From Luidia sarsii (lineage: Eukaryota; Echinodermata; Asteroidea; Paxillosida; Luidiidae), in assembly GCA_949987565.1 (NCBI GenBank), contig OX465104.1:2863474-2927473 (forward strand): a DNA stretch of 64,000 nucleotides. Reading direction: 5' to 3'. Both the position numbers and the translations under genes were made by a program. This document shows positions 11,515-22,836 of the stretch, piece after piece. The number at the start of each line of letters is the position of its first letter. Within the stretch, counting starts at the first letter, position 1. The notes below the pieces were generated by a model that had not been told where the DNA came from, made no database searches, and worked only from the letters and a program-made list of their open reading frames with translations.

Positions 11515-12540
11515 GGCCATGAAACTATGAAATCCAAACAATCAAAGGCCATGAAACTATGAAATCCAAACAATCAAAACCATGAAACTATGAAATCCAA
11601 ACAATCAAAACCATGAAACTATGAAATCAAAACCATAAAAACCATGAAACTATGAATCAAAACCAAGAAAACTATGAACCAAAACCATGAAACTATGAAA
11701 TCAAAACCATAAAAACCATGAAACTATGAATCAAAACCAAGAAAACTATGAACCAAAACCATGAAACTATGAAATCAAAACCATAAAAACCATGAAACTA
11801 TGAATCAAAACCAAAAAAACTATGAATCAAAACCAAGAAAACTATGAAGCAAAACCAAGAAAACTATGAATCAAAACCAAGAAAACTATGAATCAAAACC
11901 AAGAAAAACTATGAATCAAAACCTTGCAAGAAAACTATGAATCAAAACCAAGAAAACTATGAATCAAAACCATGAAACTATGAATCAAAACCAAGAAACT
12001 ATGAATCAAAACCATGAAACTATGAATCAAAACCAGGAAAACTATGAATCAAAACCAAGAAACTGTGAATCAAAACCATGAAACTATGAATCAAAACCAT
12101 GAAACTATGAATCAAAACCAAGAAACTATGAATCAAAACCATGAAACTATGAATCAAAACCATGAAACTATGAATCAAAACCATGAAACTATGAATCAAA
12201 ACCAGGAAAACTATGAATCAAAACCAAGAAACTATGAATCAAAACCATGAAACTATGAATCAAAACCATGAAACTATGAATCAAAACCATGAAACTATGA
12301 ATCAAAACCAAGAAAACTATGAATCAAAACCAAGAAACTGTGAATCAAAACCATGAAACTATGAATCAAAACCAAGAAAACTATGAATCAAAACCATGAA
12401 ACTATGAATCAAAACCAAGAAACTATGAATCAAAACCATGAAACTATGAATCAAAACCAAGAAAACTATGAATCAAAACCAAGAAAACCAAGAAAATTCG
12501 GAATCAAAACCATGAAACTACAGTATAGGGCCTATAGGCC
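11515..12540. repeat. AT-rich satellite, 20-22-bp unit, about 45-50 copies
   Basis: The unit is AACCATGAAACTATGAATCA, with CCAAGAAA and AAATCAAAACCA variants. A remnant resumes at about 12,872-12,925 after a MITE insertion. Where the unit is 21 bp long the array reads open (MNQNHET type), which should not be taken as protein. Confidence 0.92.
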
Positions 12541-12552
12541 TATGAAATCAAA

Positions 12553-12870
12553 ACCAAAGCGCGCAAGATGGACTACTCCGAGCAAAAGGTGAAGTACACA
12601 CTGGACGCCATTTTAGTAAGCAACGGAATCTGTCGTCTGCTTTCGATGCTCCGCAAATGAAGCGAGTCACAACCAATACAAAAGATACGACTTTGGATGC
12701 GTGAACAGAATGTGATAACTTTTGATGTGATGTGACCACGGATGGAGAGAATGTGTGCGACTTTGCTTTATACTAAAATGGCATCCAGTGCGTACTTCAC
12801 CCGGATGCGCGTGATCTCGCAAGAGTAGGCTATAATAATTATCGTACGCGCTTCGCAAGTTATAAGATCT
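12553..12870. mobile_element. MITE inserted in the satellite (copy 1 of 2)
   Basis: About 315 bp starting AGCGCGCAAGATGGACTACT and closing with GCAAGAGTAGGCTAT, GCGCTTCGC and TTATAAGATCTTTG. It is roughly 90% similar by eye to 32,551-32,857. The ends are imperfect inverted repeats (AGCGCGC...GCGCGCT in copy 2). The satellite continues on the far side, so the element inserted into an existing array. Confidence 0.75.
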
Positions 12871-13331
12871 TTGATCAAAACCATGAAACTATGAAATCAA
12901 AACCAAGGAAACTATGAATCCAAACCACACCTGGTTTATATCCAATAGGCTATGAACTTTTATTCAACTGTACCCGCGGCCCTGTGACAACCAAAAAACC
13001 GTTCTATACAATAAGTATGCCATAACGCTTGCCGTTGCATCAAGATTATTTTCTTGTCTGGGAAAAGAAAAAAACGACACAGTAAGCTTTACACAGTAAC
13101 TCCAGTGCATTACATGCTAAGGTGACGGTTGCTATACTTTCCCCGTCTGCATTTCGTATGCGTTGCATTCAGCAATCTTAAAACGCCTATACCGTTATTA
13201 AAAGACACGCAAATCAACCCAGCCCGTCTCATCCAGTATCCACTATTCTTTGTACATTTTCATCACCGGCAAAATGTTGTCAGGAGTTAGAGAATTATAG
13301 GGTAACATTTTGTACTGAGGGTTGACGGAAG

Positions 13332-13513
13332 GGGAAGCACTATCTGGGCTCCAGCCGGGTAGGTCATGAACCATTCAACAAAGTGACGTAGAAGTGAATA
13401 TATTAATATGTACATGTACACTGTACATTGTGCAGTACATGTACGTTATTCATATACGTCATAATGTTGAATTATTCATGACCTACCCGGCTGGAGCCCA
13501 GATAGTGCTTCCC
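13332..13513. mobile_element. Foldback element with a 39-bp perfect inverted repeat
   Basis: The left arm starts GGGAAGCACTATCTGGGCTC and continues through GGTAGGTCATGAA. The right arm is its exact reverse complement and ends at 13,513. The spacer is about 100 bp and rich in TACATGTA words. Short imperfect pairing (TTCAACA/TGTTGAA) continues inside the arms. No target duplication was identified. Confidence 0.75.
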
Positions 13514-14039
13514 TGACAGAAGTCAAGTCAAATCAAACTCAAATAGGGCCTCAAGGTAGGCCTACTCAATCTATATCTACATAGCCTAGATACGTGTGAT
13601 CTTCACATCTCCTTTTTTCCCTTCAAAATGTGGATGTACACTGTATTGCATACCGATAATCCAAGTAATAATTACGGTATCCGAACTAAGACATTTTTTT
13701 CTTTTCTGAGCACGTGCGGTCATGCACGAGGCCATGCATATAATTTTGACAGTTCACAGGATTCTACAAAGTGCATTCACCGGTCAACACAAAAAATGTC
13801 AAACAATTCTAACGGGATGGCAGGTTTTTAATTAATTTAGTTTTCCATCCATCAAAAAGAGGGACAGAAAACTTAACAGGACTGGGATGGGATGTGAACC
13901 CAAGTCAATACTGTTTTCCGCTGTTGGGGCGCTTGTCCAAAATTACATGGCACTTTCGGAGCTCCGTAGACCCGCAATCGTCTCAATGATCTCTTTGTTT
14001 GGATAGATACCACGGCTATATTATCATCTGTTCTGTAAA

Positions 14040-14230
14040 CATTTACCAATTGGTAAATCTAAAATTTAGTGGGCCTGACGTTCCGATCCTAGCAGGACCT
14101 TTCTCAAAGGCAGAGAACGGCCTTTGAGAAAGGTCCTGCTAGGATCGAAACGTCAGGCCCACTAAATTTTAGATTTACATTTTGGTAATTTTAGTCAGTA
14201 AGCAGTTTGCAACATTTTTGTATATCACCT
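14040..14230. repeat. Inverted pair of the Penelope-terminal core repeat
   Basis: Two copies of the GATCCTAGCAGGACC core face each other around 14,112, each followed outward by CAGGCCCACTAAATTTTAGA-type sequence. The right side continues into GCAGTTTGCAACATTTTTGT. Such head-to-head partial copies are known for Penelope-like elements. Confidence 0.85.
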
Positions 14231-14249
14231 TATTTACCAATTGGATTAA

Positions 14250-14666
14250 CCCATAGAGCTCTATAAATAAACTAAAGTGCGCACTCATCGCGTGACGCGT
14301 GCCGACAAGGGGACTTCGACGCCATTACCAAAGAGGTGCAAATGCAAGGATCTCTATGGGGCAAACTAATCCCATTTTTTTTAAAGAAAGTAGGACATTA
14401 AAATTCGCCAATCCCTTGAGGTATTGATGGCCTTTCCTTTCATTACTAAAAAACCCACTTCTATAACATTTTAGTTTCCGCATTCACAACCTTTCGGCTA
14501 TACCTTTCTCCATATCATATCACGCGCGATTGCTACTGACATCCGGGCACTTCGAGCTGAAGTTGACCTCTTTGGTAATGGCGGATGCGCGTCCATGTCG
14601 GCACACGTTCGTACCGTGCGTTGATAGGGGAGTGCGCACTCTGGTTTATTTATAGAGCTCTATGGA
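14250..14666. mobile_element. 417-bp MITE flanked by TTAA (piggyBac-like)
   Basis: The ends are CCCATAGAGCTCTATAAATA on the left and the reverse complement on the right (TATTTATAGAGCTCTATGG). A TTAA tetranucleotide lies directly outside at 14,246-14,249 and 14,667-14,670. Further inverted similarity (GTGCGCACTC; CCATTACCAAAGAGGT) extends the arms to about 110 bp. TTAA duplication is the mark of piggyBac-type transposases. No transposase is encoded. Confidence 0.78.
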
Positions 14667-15076
14667 TTAACCGTAAAATCCGCACCAAAGCTGCCCTGTT
14701 TCCAGAAGCAAATTTCGTTGTAGCAATAAAGAGGTGTTATTATCATTACAGCCTGCCGTACTCAATCCGGATTTTGCATCGAAAAGTTGTACATGTATAT
14801 TGGTACAGCATTTCTGGAAGATGATATTGTATCCACATGTATAGTAAACATCCGTGACATATTCACATGAAAAAGCCAGTCACAAAACGAAATTATTTCT
14901 GAAGACAAATTAATACAAATTAAAGAGTATTGACAATCACATTTCAACAATCCGATAGATTTTGTACTCCTTTTTTGGCTCTCAAGTAAGAATTTTTTAT
15001 GGAAGAACTTTCTTTGCTCGTTTCAAAACTCCGACTTCTTATCGCGGCCTGGAAATGGAACGATACCCGTCTACCC

Positions 15077-15138
15077 AGTTGCGGTAACCGTAACCCTCAT
15101 TCTCCCGAGGTAGAACAGGGGTTACGGTTACCGCAACT
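15077..15138. repeat. Perfect 20-bp hairpin
   Basis: The arm AGTTGCGGTAACCGTAACCC at 15,077-15,096 has its exact reverse complement at 15,119-15,138, separated by a 22-base loop. The direct word GTCTACCCA occurs just outside both arms, so it may be a very small mobile foldback with a target duplication. Confidence 0.7.
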
Positions 15139-15315
15139 ATTGTCTACCCAGCAAAGCCACACTCACAAGTCAAACTAGGTTCATCAACATCACATTGGAC
15201 TAACTCGACTCGAAAATAGGTGTCGCAGCTACAATGGCTATCGCGCATTCTTTTGACAACAAATGAATCTGGAGCACACACTATGACGAGGACTATGACA
15301 CTCTTACGGCAACGG

Positions 15316-15500
15316 ACCCAATTTCATAGAGCCGCTTAAGCGTGAAAATCTGCTAAGCAGAAAAAAGTCTTCCTCATGTAAGCAGGATTACCTTGCTCTA
15401 CGGTATTACAGACTGCACTGGGATGTGATGTATATTGATTTTGACTTGTATTCCACTCTTCTTTACTTAGCATGAAACAAAAGCGAAGTTTGGGTCGGAT
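15316..15500 (+). mobile_element. Partial MITE (CATAGAGCCGCTTAAG family)
   Basis: It has the left end AATTTCATAGAGCCGCTTAA and the internal blocks CTGCTAAGCAG, GTCTTCCTCATGTAAGCAGG and TGTATTCCACTC. The right inverted end is missing. Confidence 0.7.
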
Positions 15501-15532
15501 AAGACTTGGAAGGTTTGCATGGTGGAAATACT

Positions 15533-15808
15533 ATTAAGTGGAAGGTTTGCGGTGACACCATGTAGCACTTCTCTTTCAAGAAGGAGTGTGGCTCTGAAAA
15601 GAGCCGGTTACTGAAGTTTTGGTTGGCTAGGTGATCCTAGTGACTTTTTGTGCTTCACAAAGATGATGGCGTCATGACGGCCAGAGAATGATGACGGCCA
15701 GAGCATACTGGCCGGTACGTCGAGTTACCACTCAGGTTCTTCTCAAAACCACATCCCTTTCTTAAAGAGATCTTGCACACATGGTGTTACCGCAAACCTT
15801 CTTGTATC
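15533..15808. mobile_element. Foldback element, GGAAGGTTTGCGGTGACACC family
   Basis: The left end GGAAGGTTTGCGGTGACACC and the right end GGTGTTACCGCAAACCTTCT are inverted, about 275 bp apart. Arms also pair through GAAGGAGTGTGG / CCACATCCC and GAGCCGGTTACT / AGTTACCACTCAGG. A better preserved copy is at 33,091-33,311. Confidence 0.72.
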
Positions 15809-16200
15809 TTCTCAGATCGATGGACACACATTGCAAACACATGCTTTCGCAACAAGGTCCCATATGCAATACATGTAAATGCTGTAGTTACACTCTTCTA
15901 ATGCTTCTAAGAATTCGTAAGGGACAAACCCCACTGTTCTCTGAGATAAAACAAAGTCCCTAACAATAAACTCTTGCATCAATAGTGTAATGCCATCTAA
16001 TTAAGACAAGTTGCTCACACACTTTGGTTCCTGAAATACAAACTTCAATCAACACATTTTATGGATCGAAAGATAGAATGACCATTTAAAAATGACCAAT
16101 CAACGAAGAATGATGCCACACACAAAGGACTGAATCACACTGAGCAGAATCCGTTCTCATCCGAAAAACATGCCAACATTCAAATGTAGACCTATCCTTT

Positions 16201-16560
16201 AAAGCCCCTACACAACATTGGTAAGATCGAAAAACAGAAATGTTCACAGATTTACACGAAACCTATACAGTTTGAAGATGGTTATGGTAGAAACCTCGCA
16301 CTGAAATATTTCTGCCTAAATTGCTGTATACATTTATACAGAAATCGTTCACATCTCACCCCTTGATCTAAATGATTTTTCGGAACAACACTTTGAACGC
16401 TGCATTTTCGCGAAACAAATGAAGCAGTTTTCACTATTTTCTCTATACTCGGTTGGCGGACTAAGCTGAATTTTTCACAGGTGTGCTATTTCATGCATAT
16501 GTTGGATTAGACAACGTATGGATGCTATTCTTTGACCTCGGCCAATGTTGTGTTATCCAG
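16201..16560. mobile_element. MITE, AAAGCCCCTACACAACATTG family, decayed right end
   Basis: The left end AAAGCCCCTACACAACATTG follows TTTAA. Internal blocks (GCACTGAAATATTTCTGCCT, GAAGCAGTTTTCAC, TTTTTCACAGGTGTGCTATT) match 39,403-39,760 and the reversed copy at 48,077-48,397. The right end keeps CCAATGTTGTGT only. Confidence 0.72.
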
Positions 16561-16834
16561 TTTAAGTTTCATTTCATTATCATTTCCCTTTGTTACAAAC
16601 ATTAACAAGCAGGCAAATATTACAGGGATACTCAGCAGTGATTAGGGTACATATCTGGGATTTGTCCAGTTTTCCAGTTTTCCTTAAATTCTTTGTGTGC
16701 TTCCCAGTTCTTTTCAGAACCACACACACTCACAAAAGAGAAAATAATTGCATGGTGTCACCGCAAACCTACTACTTATTCTGCTATTCTCTCAAGGGAT
16801 AACACCCCCGACATTTAATAGATGAATTACTTCT

Positions 16835-17180
16835 GACCAGCACCCCCACCCCAGCAAAGACTAGTTGACTATTAGGGAAGGCCACCATCTAAGGGCTGGA
16901 TAGCTCAGACAGAACAGCGCTGGTACATTAATCCAGAGGTCTCGGGTTCAAATCCCGGTCCAGTCAAAGTTTTCTTTGCGAATTGTTCAATTTGTTCAAA
17001 AGTTCCCAGTACGTTTTTTTTTCTGTTTGAAATATTTTTTCAGAAAAGACTAGTTTCAGGCAAAGACTAGTTGACTATTTTGGGAAGCCACCATCTAAGG
17101 GCTGGATAGCTCAGATGGGAAGAGCACTGGTGTGCAAAACCACAGGTCTCGGGTCCAGTCAAAGTTTTCTTTGCCATTTT
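16835..17180 (+). mobile_element. Two tRNA-derived SINE copies
   Basis: Each begins with a leader (CACCCCAGCAAAGACTAG, TTGACTATT, CCACCATCTAAG) and then a tRNA-like part: GGGCTGGATAGCTCAG (A-box region) and, in the first copy, GGTCTCGGGTTCAAATCCC (B-box) and GGTCCAGTCA at 16,893-16,966. The acceptor arms pair almost fully. The second copy (tRNA-like 17,099-17,161) has lost part of the T-arm. The leader upstream of the tRNA part and many copies with shared flanks show these are SINEs, not tRNA genes. Other copies: 30,962-31,045, 34,205-34,378, 34,752-34,860, 54,740-54,900 and 62,878-63,030, with fragments at 21,920 and 24,580. Confidence 0.85.
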
Positions 17181-18489
17181 TTGTCTTCAAAATATTTTCA
17201 CAAGAGAACAGGGGACCTTTTCTCAAAGGCAGAAGGTTGACGATCAAACCCTCCACCAATCGTATGACCATGAAAAATTTGCACTACCAGGTTCAATCAT
17301 AACTACGACGATTTATCCATCGTAAGCCGAGTGAAAAAACGGATCGTGGAGCTTCGTGAAATCCATCGCAGCATTCCGATATACAGCGCCGCTTAGCAGA
17401 AACTTTGAGTCAGATTTCATGCACGGCAAAAGCGGATAAGCACGGAGTACCAGCCACCCTCCAATCACATGCAACCTTTGGTTGGTGTCCTACATTTTTG
17501 CTTAGCAAAATGCTCAAACATGCTGACCCATCTGGTTTTTTCGTGCTTAGTAGCTCACTGAAACTGACCCAAATCTGTGGGTATCCGTGTGTATAACATA
17601 CACCATCCCTCCTTTGAGAATACATTCAAATGAAATATTACGAACCCCTCCCCCAAAAATGGAAATAAAAAGTGTAGAGTGTAGCTACTTACCAAAATTT
17701 ATGGGACAACCGTCACATAATTGCTTAGGGTATAAACATATACTGTGAAGTGTGAACGCAAAACGGGGGCAAATAGACAACATGTAGGCAATGGCATCAA
17801 TTCTTACATCCTGCAAGTTTTACATGCACTAATAAAAAAAACTAGAGCATATTTAAGAAGAAGAGTTTGTTTCCAAAATTCAAAACTTTTTATCATTTTA
17901 TAGTCAAATGCCATGTTTCGTTAAAATTCAGCAAATTGAAATCGAATGTTTGTTGAGCAATCTGAAGTAAACCAACGATATTGGCTGACCAGTAGAAAGT
18001 CAAATTTCTGGCACTGCTTTATGCTTTTCTCTGAACAAAATCTAAACAAATCTGAAGGTATGATGTTCTGATCTCCGTACAGCCTTTCTCACAAAGACAA
18101 TTGAAATTGATCAATTCTGAGAGTTTAGATATGTAAAGTTTAGAAATAATTCACTTCATATGTTAGGTTGTACAAGGTTTCTTTTTGGGTTATTGCAGAA
18201 CCTTTGCAATACCCAGATATTCAAAATTGTAAATGATAGATTTATGATTGCTTCTAAAACTGAAATCGCTCTTCTGAGACACCTAGGCCTCCCACCGACT
18301 TTGACACGGGATAAACGGCATTTTGGAAACAAACTCTTCACATTGTTCCACCCCAGGCAGGCCTGTGAAGAAGATCAGGGTGACTGTCACCTGCCAAAAA
18401 GCAGGCTACAGCATGACAGACCCGCTTCAAGCAAGGAAGGTAGGCCCAAGATTAGCGGTGACGAGTCCAGGGAGAGTGACCGGAAGGTC
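17181..18489. other. Intergenic stretch, no feature seen
   Basis: This is unique AT-rich sequence without a recognisable exon, RNA gene or inverted repeat, apart from a short core-repeat remnant (GGGGACCTTTTCTCAAAGGC) at 17,211-17,231. Confidence 0.5.
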
Positions 18490-19190
18490 CGGGAGTGCGA
18501 CTTTGATGACAGCGGCACCAATGACACTGCCACTAATGAAAGTGTCGCAAGTGACACAGACACTGGTGTCAGTGACAATAGCACTGACACCAGTGGCAGG
18601 GATGCCAATAACAGTGGCATGAATGGCACTGTAACCAATAACAAAGACAGTAAGAACAGCGTCGCCAATGACACTGACACCAATGACGGTAACATTGATG
18701 TCAGTAACAATGACACTGACACCAATGACAGTAACATTGGTGTCAGTGACAATAGCACTGACACCAGTGACAGTGATGCCAATAACAGTGGCATGAATGG
18801 CACTGTAACCAATAATAAAGACAGTAAGAACAGCGTCGCCAATGACACTGACACCAATGACGGTAACATTGATGTCAGTAACAATGACACTGACACCAAT
18901 GACAGTAACATTGGTGTCAGTGACAATAGCACTGACACCAGTGACAGTGATGCCAATAACAGTGGCATGAATGGCACTGTAACCAATAATAAAGACAGTA
19001 AGAACAGCGTCGCCAATGACACTGACACCAATGACAGTAACATTGGTGTCAGTGACAACGACAACGACACCGGTGACAGTGGAACTGACGACAGAGACAG
19101 CATTGGCACTAATGACAGTAGCACCACTGACACAAGTGACAGTGACACCGGTGGCAATGACAGTGACACAGATGATGGTGGCCAGATGGC
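18490..19190. repeat. Minisatellite with a 174-bp higher-order unit next to UBFD1
   Basis: The base pattern is a 6-bp-phased degenerate word (GACA(C/G)T(G/A)...) grouped into a 174-bp unit. The marker GGCATGAATGGCACTGTAAC occurs at 18,616, 18,790 and 18,964. Because the unit is a multiple of three, several frames stay open; a 375-codon plus-strand frame reads S/D/T/N-rich repeats. The array ends about 20 bp from the UBFD1 stop codon, so it would lie in the UBFD1 3' UTR or flank. Confidence 0.9.
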
Positions 19191-19208
19191 AGGGACGTCC
19201 GCTGACCG

Positions 19209-19319
19209 TCAGAAGTACTGCCACTTGAAGAGGATGGCGTCCTTGATGGCGTGGGTGAACTGCGTGGGTACCCAGTATAGCCAGTAGCGGGACTGCTCCG
19301 TGGGGCCCAGCTGAAGAGC
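19209..19319 (-). CDS. UBFD1: UBFD1 last coding exon
   Basis: The minus-strand reading runs ALQLGPTEQSRYWLYW, VPTQFTHAIKDAIL, FKWQYF and stop (TGA at 19,211-19,209). This matches the conserved UBFD1 C-terminus (QLGPTE, YWVYWVPTQ, KWQYF). The acceptor is ATCCACAG before 19,319, entry is in phase 0, and the length is 37 codons including the stop. The minisatellite starts right after the stop, so the 3' UTR is either very short or repetitive. Confidence 0.95.
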   Translation of the reverse strand, partial: ALQLGPTEQSRYWLYWVPTQFTHAIKDAILFKWQYF

Positions 19320-20084
19320 CTGTGGATGGCATGGATAGTCGTATCATACAGGGAGACTGAGTTCCCTTTCTGAGTTTGTAAAACTCACACCAATTATTGG
19401 GGAGGCAAGTGAGCGACGAAGTCATTTCCTGAAGGTTAATCAATTGTGCAACTGTGAGTGAGCGCTTATGGGATCCAGAGATGCGATTGCGAGATTCACG
19501 GCAGGGGTGCAAGCGCCCTTCAGTTTTTAGGGTTTTAACAGATAAAATTGGGCAGTTTGAGAAAAAAAAATAATAATAAAGGATGCCATCAAGGATGCAA
19601 ATCCGTATGTCAAGGATTTTGACATACAAAAAAAATGAAAAAATAAAAAAAAACGGAATTATGAAAAAAAATCACACCATTTCCGGGAATACGGAAATTT
19701 CCGGAAGTCTTATATCCCTGAATTATAATGCTCAATGAATGAGTTTGGAACATTGTGGACCTGTCAGCTCGCTGTTCCACAGGTAAGAGATTGGGTAGGG
19801 AATGAGCTTTGTAACATGTTACACCAAGATCAGGATAGTTAAATGTGGCATGCCAACAGACTCATCATTCCTTACGACCAAAAGCAAGACGATGAGTGAT
19901 GCACAGAAACAATATGCCTATGGCCTAGTACGACGTCCGATGGGTTAGCCACTGTGAATTGAATGGCTCAGTGAAATCCACGTACGTTGTCCCTCTCCTA
20001 TGGTTTATAAGTAGCCTTCACTGAAGGCTAGAGTTCCCCTTTTCGGGGGTCATTTCTGATTTGGAGTTTGACCGTGCAGCTTAC

Positions 20085-20167
20085 CATGATGTGATACTCC
20101 TCGTGCCCTTCGATGGGTTCACTGACAACGTTCTTGATGGAGCTCATCGGCAGCTTTTCTGTCCGCT
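20085..20167 (-). CDS. UBFD1: UBFD1 coding exon 5
   Basis: It reads RTEKLPMSSIKNVV, SEPIEGHEEYHIM, nearly identical to vertebrate UBFD1 (RTEKLPMGSIKNVV, EGHEDYHMM). The acceptor is TTTGCAG before 20,167 and the donor is ATG|GTAAGC after 20,085. It takes two bases to finish the Glu codon left by exon 4 and ends in phase 0. Confidence 0.95.
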
Positions 20168-20437
20168 CTGCAAACAATGGACGGAGGCAAACAAGCACTT
20201 GATCAGCAAACTGTCGTTGACTCTCTTGAGGGAGGGGGGGGGTCAACGGCTCGGGAGACTAAAGTCAACAAAACGAGACGCTGGTGCCTTCCTTGACCCA
20301 CTCTGTGTCCTTTACAAATCCGGAATGGCACTTCAGATTTGCAAACAATCAATGGAGTCAAAACAAGCCCATGTGGATAGTTTGAGAACCAATGAGAAGA
20401 CACCATGTAAGTCATTTCATTCGAGAAGGAGTATGGC

Positions 20438-20515
20438 TAAAAATTTAGTGGGCCTGACGTTTCGATCCTAGCAGGACCTTTCTCAAAAGCAGTTTGCAAC
20501 ATTTTTGTATATCAC
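20438..20515 (-). repeat. Penelope-terminal core repeat copy
   Basis: It has GGGCCTGACGTTTCGATCCT and AGCAGGACCTTTCTCAAA, then joins GCAGTTTGCAACATTTTTGT, the far end of the same element, through an internal deletion. It sits in the UBFD1 intron between exons 4 and 5. A similar fragment lies at 21,180-21,232. Confidence 0.82.
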
Positions 20516-21429
20516 TATGAGTATGGCTCTCGAAATGAACCAGTCACCAGCTCTTCCCGCCGCCATACCCTTTCACGGTGTAATCGCAAACTTTCTACAT
20601 CAGGGTTTTTTTTTCCCGACTTAAGGGCCTTTCTTTGCAGAGCCAGTCATATATTTCTACATACATAAACATGTATGATAATTGCATTTAAGCTGAGATA
20701 TATTTCTCGACTTTTGAATTAATTGTCAATTTACAATTTTTATCAGGAAGGGCAATTTTAGATTGGAGTTTTGCGATATCACTCTGGCAGAGTCACAAAC
20801 AAGCTTCCGATTATGGCCTTGCTCTATGTACAATGCAAATGGCAGATAAAGGCCTTGACCAAAATATGGCATTGTACAGTGTCCTCTTTGCGCCATGCAA
20901 ACAACCTAATGAAGTTGGTAAAAGAAAAGGGTCAATATCTTTTGGAGCATTTAGATTACTACTGATAAAATGTATGAAGGTGCTTTCAAAACTAGTTTGA
21001 TTCTAAGTTGAAGTTTCAAGAGGGGACACTGACTAGGAATTCAAAACAAAACCAATGAAATTGCAACTGAATGAAAACGGGGATGTGATCCCTGGAGATA
21101 TAATGATTAAATACTTCTGACACCAAAGATGATCTAAAAAAAAATTCAGAGGACCTGATGTTTCCAAACCTTATAGGATCTTAAAATGTAGTGGTCCTGA
21201 CGTTTCAATCCTAGCAGGACCTTTCTCAAAGGCCGACATGAGATAGGTAACTATTTGGGAAGGCCCATACCTAATGGAGATGTATAGGTCAGGTGGTTAG
21301 AGTGCTGGTAGGTTAAATCCATCTCTAAGGTCATGGAGGATAGGTCATTGCTAAGGTCACGAAGGATGGGTCATTTCTAAGGTCATGGCAGTTAAAGATG
21401 AATGTGTTTAGAACACCCTGCTAACACAT

Positions 21430-21910
21430 AATGTTAAACATCAGACGAGTTGACAGAATCCCAAATGCTACTGTGTACAACCTGACTGGCACAACTCCAC
21501 TAATCGGCCGACGGTCAGAACCAGGCAGATGAGGTTCCTTGGCCATGTCCTACGCTTGACTGAGGGTGGATTTATACGGCAGTATGCGCTTTACATTCCA
21601 CCACATGGAAAAAGGAAACCAGGAAGGCCCAGTACACTGTACTTGCAGTATACGGTATACAACAACTAATGGGAGATTATGAAGGGATGCTACAACCAAA
21701 TGATATTGTCAACTCTGCTCAAGACCGCAGTGGTTGGAGACAACTTGTAGACGGCAGTATGCACTTTACATTCCACCACATGGAAAATGGAAACCAGGAA
21801 GGACCAGGACACTGTACATGTACTTGCAATATTTAACAACAACTACCGCAGTGGTTGGAGACAACATGTAGTCTCCTGCTCCGCAGCCGACCAATGATGA
21901 CGATGATGAG
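21430..21910 (+). pseudogene. Non-LTR retrotransposon, C-terminal remnant
   Basis: The plus-strand frames give RRVDRIPNATVYNLTGTTPL, then after a frameshift RQMRFLGHVLRL and IPPHGKRKPGRPS, and at the end VCSAADQ. This is the usual tail of animal non-LTR reverse transcriptase ORFs, after the polymerase domain. Stops and a frameshift break the frame, and a second copy of the ACGGCAGTATGC...GGAAACCAGGAAGG block at 21,753 shows internal duplication. It ends near a (GATGA)n tail at 21,895-21,910. It lies in a UBFD1 intron. Confidence 0.72.
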
Positions 21911-22033
21911 ATTAAATCTGAAGCCTGGGTTCAAATCCCGGTCCAGTCAAGATTTCTTTGCTATTTCTAACTTCAAGATGAAATAAAAAAAAAAAAATTG
22001 GGGGGGGGGGGGAAATGTTCAAAATGTGCTCAC

Positions 22034-22139
22034 CTTTTGTTCCGATCCACAGTTGGTCAATCTCCAGCTTAAAGGTCAGTCGTACTTTTCCTCCCGCCTT
22101 GTTGTACATTCCCGAGATCGGCACCGAGGGCAGTGCTTC
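22034..22139 (-). CDS. UBFD1: UBFD1 coding exon 4
   Basis: It reads EALPSVPISGMYNKAGG, KVRLTFKLEIDQLWIGTK, matching the most conserved block of UBFD1 (GMYNKSGGKVRLTFKLEQD in vertebrates). The acceptor is CATAATCAG before 22,139. The donor is AAAAG|GTGAGC after 22,034. It enters in phase 0 and leaves in phase 1, so the next exon restores GAG (Glu). Confidence 0.96.
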
Positions 22140-22738
22140 CTGATTATGGGCCAAAGGTCATGAAAGGACAGGTCAAAGGTCACACAGGGGTGACAAGGTC
22201 GCATAAAAAAGTGCACAAAAAACAGTGTCACTTCATGTTGTCAACTCCAAAGCCCAACTCATCACAAGAACCCATTTTACACTTTCCATAAAAGGTGGGC
22301 AGAAATGCTTTTACAAAATGTTGTTGCTTGAAAAATGCGATTATCAAAATGCATCTTTTATGCTGCAAGGATGGATTTGGCCAGTTTGTGACAAAAAAGT
22401 TGGTACTTAAAGGCCAAAAGTCAAAAGATTGCCCAAAAGAAACCCTGCGAAGGTTCTAGCTGAAATGGTAATCTGAGAAAGTAGAAAAAGGCCAAAAAAA
22501 GTAACGGTTTTTGCACCGTTCTGTAGTGTAAGAAATAGTTGATAACTTGCGAGTAATCAACTATTTGTCAATGTTTGAGTGAAGATTTCTCGAAAAGTAC
22601 AGCATCCCAGACCGTAAGATTTCAACATGAGGATTCTATCATGACCATCTACAAACTGTGTAAATTAGAGAGAAATCTGCGGACGTTGATGTTTTCCGAT
22701 CTTCCCAATGTTGTATTGGGCCTTTACTACGCACTCAC

Positions 22739-22836
22739 CTGTCTGCCTTTCATGCCAGCCATGACGTCCTCTGGCTTGCCTTTGTCCAGGACCTTCTTGT
22801 GCATCTTCTGCTTGCACAGGGGTTCCTTGGAGGGGG
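22739..22836 (-). CDS. UBFD1: UBFD1 coding exon 3
   Basis: It reads PSKEPLCKQKMHKKVLDKG, KPEDVMAGMKGRQ, matching the vertebrate linker EPLCRQKQHRKVLDKGKPED. The acceptor is CTCCCTAG before 22,836 and the donor is CAG|GTGAGT after 22,739. Two bases complete the Ala codon from exon 2, and the exon ends in phase 0. A reversed fragment of the CCAATGTTGT MITE family (22,560-22,730) ends almost against the donor. Confidence 0.94.

Noticed and set aside
16893..16966. tRNA gene
   Set aside because: A and B boxes are present, but the acceptor stem is imperfect, the anticodon loop lacks the usual T33, a non-tRNA leader precedes it and many copies with the same flanks exist. It is a SINE.
18160..19287. 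375-codon plus-strand frame, S/D/T/N-rich
   Set aside because: Its openness follows from a 6- and 174-bp repeat in which both strands stay open. It overlaps the UBFD1 last exon antisense and matches no family.
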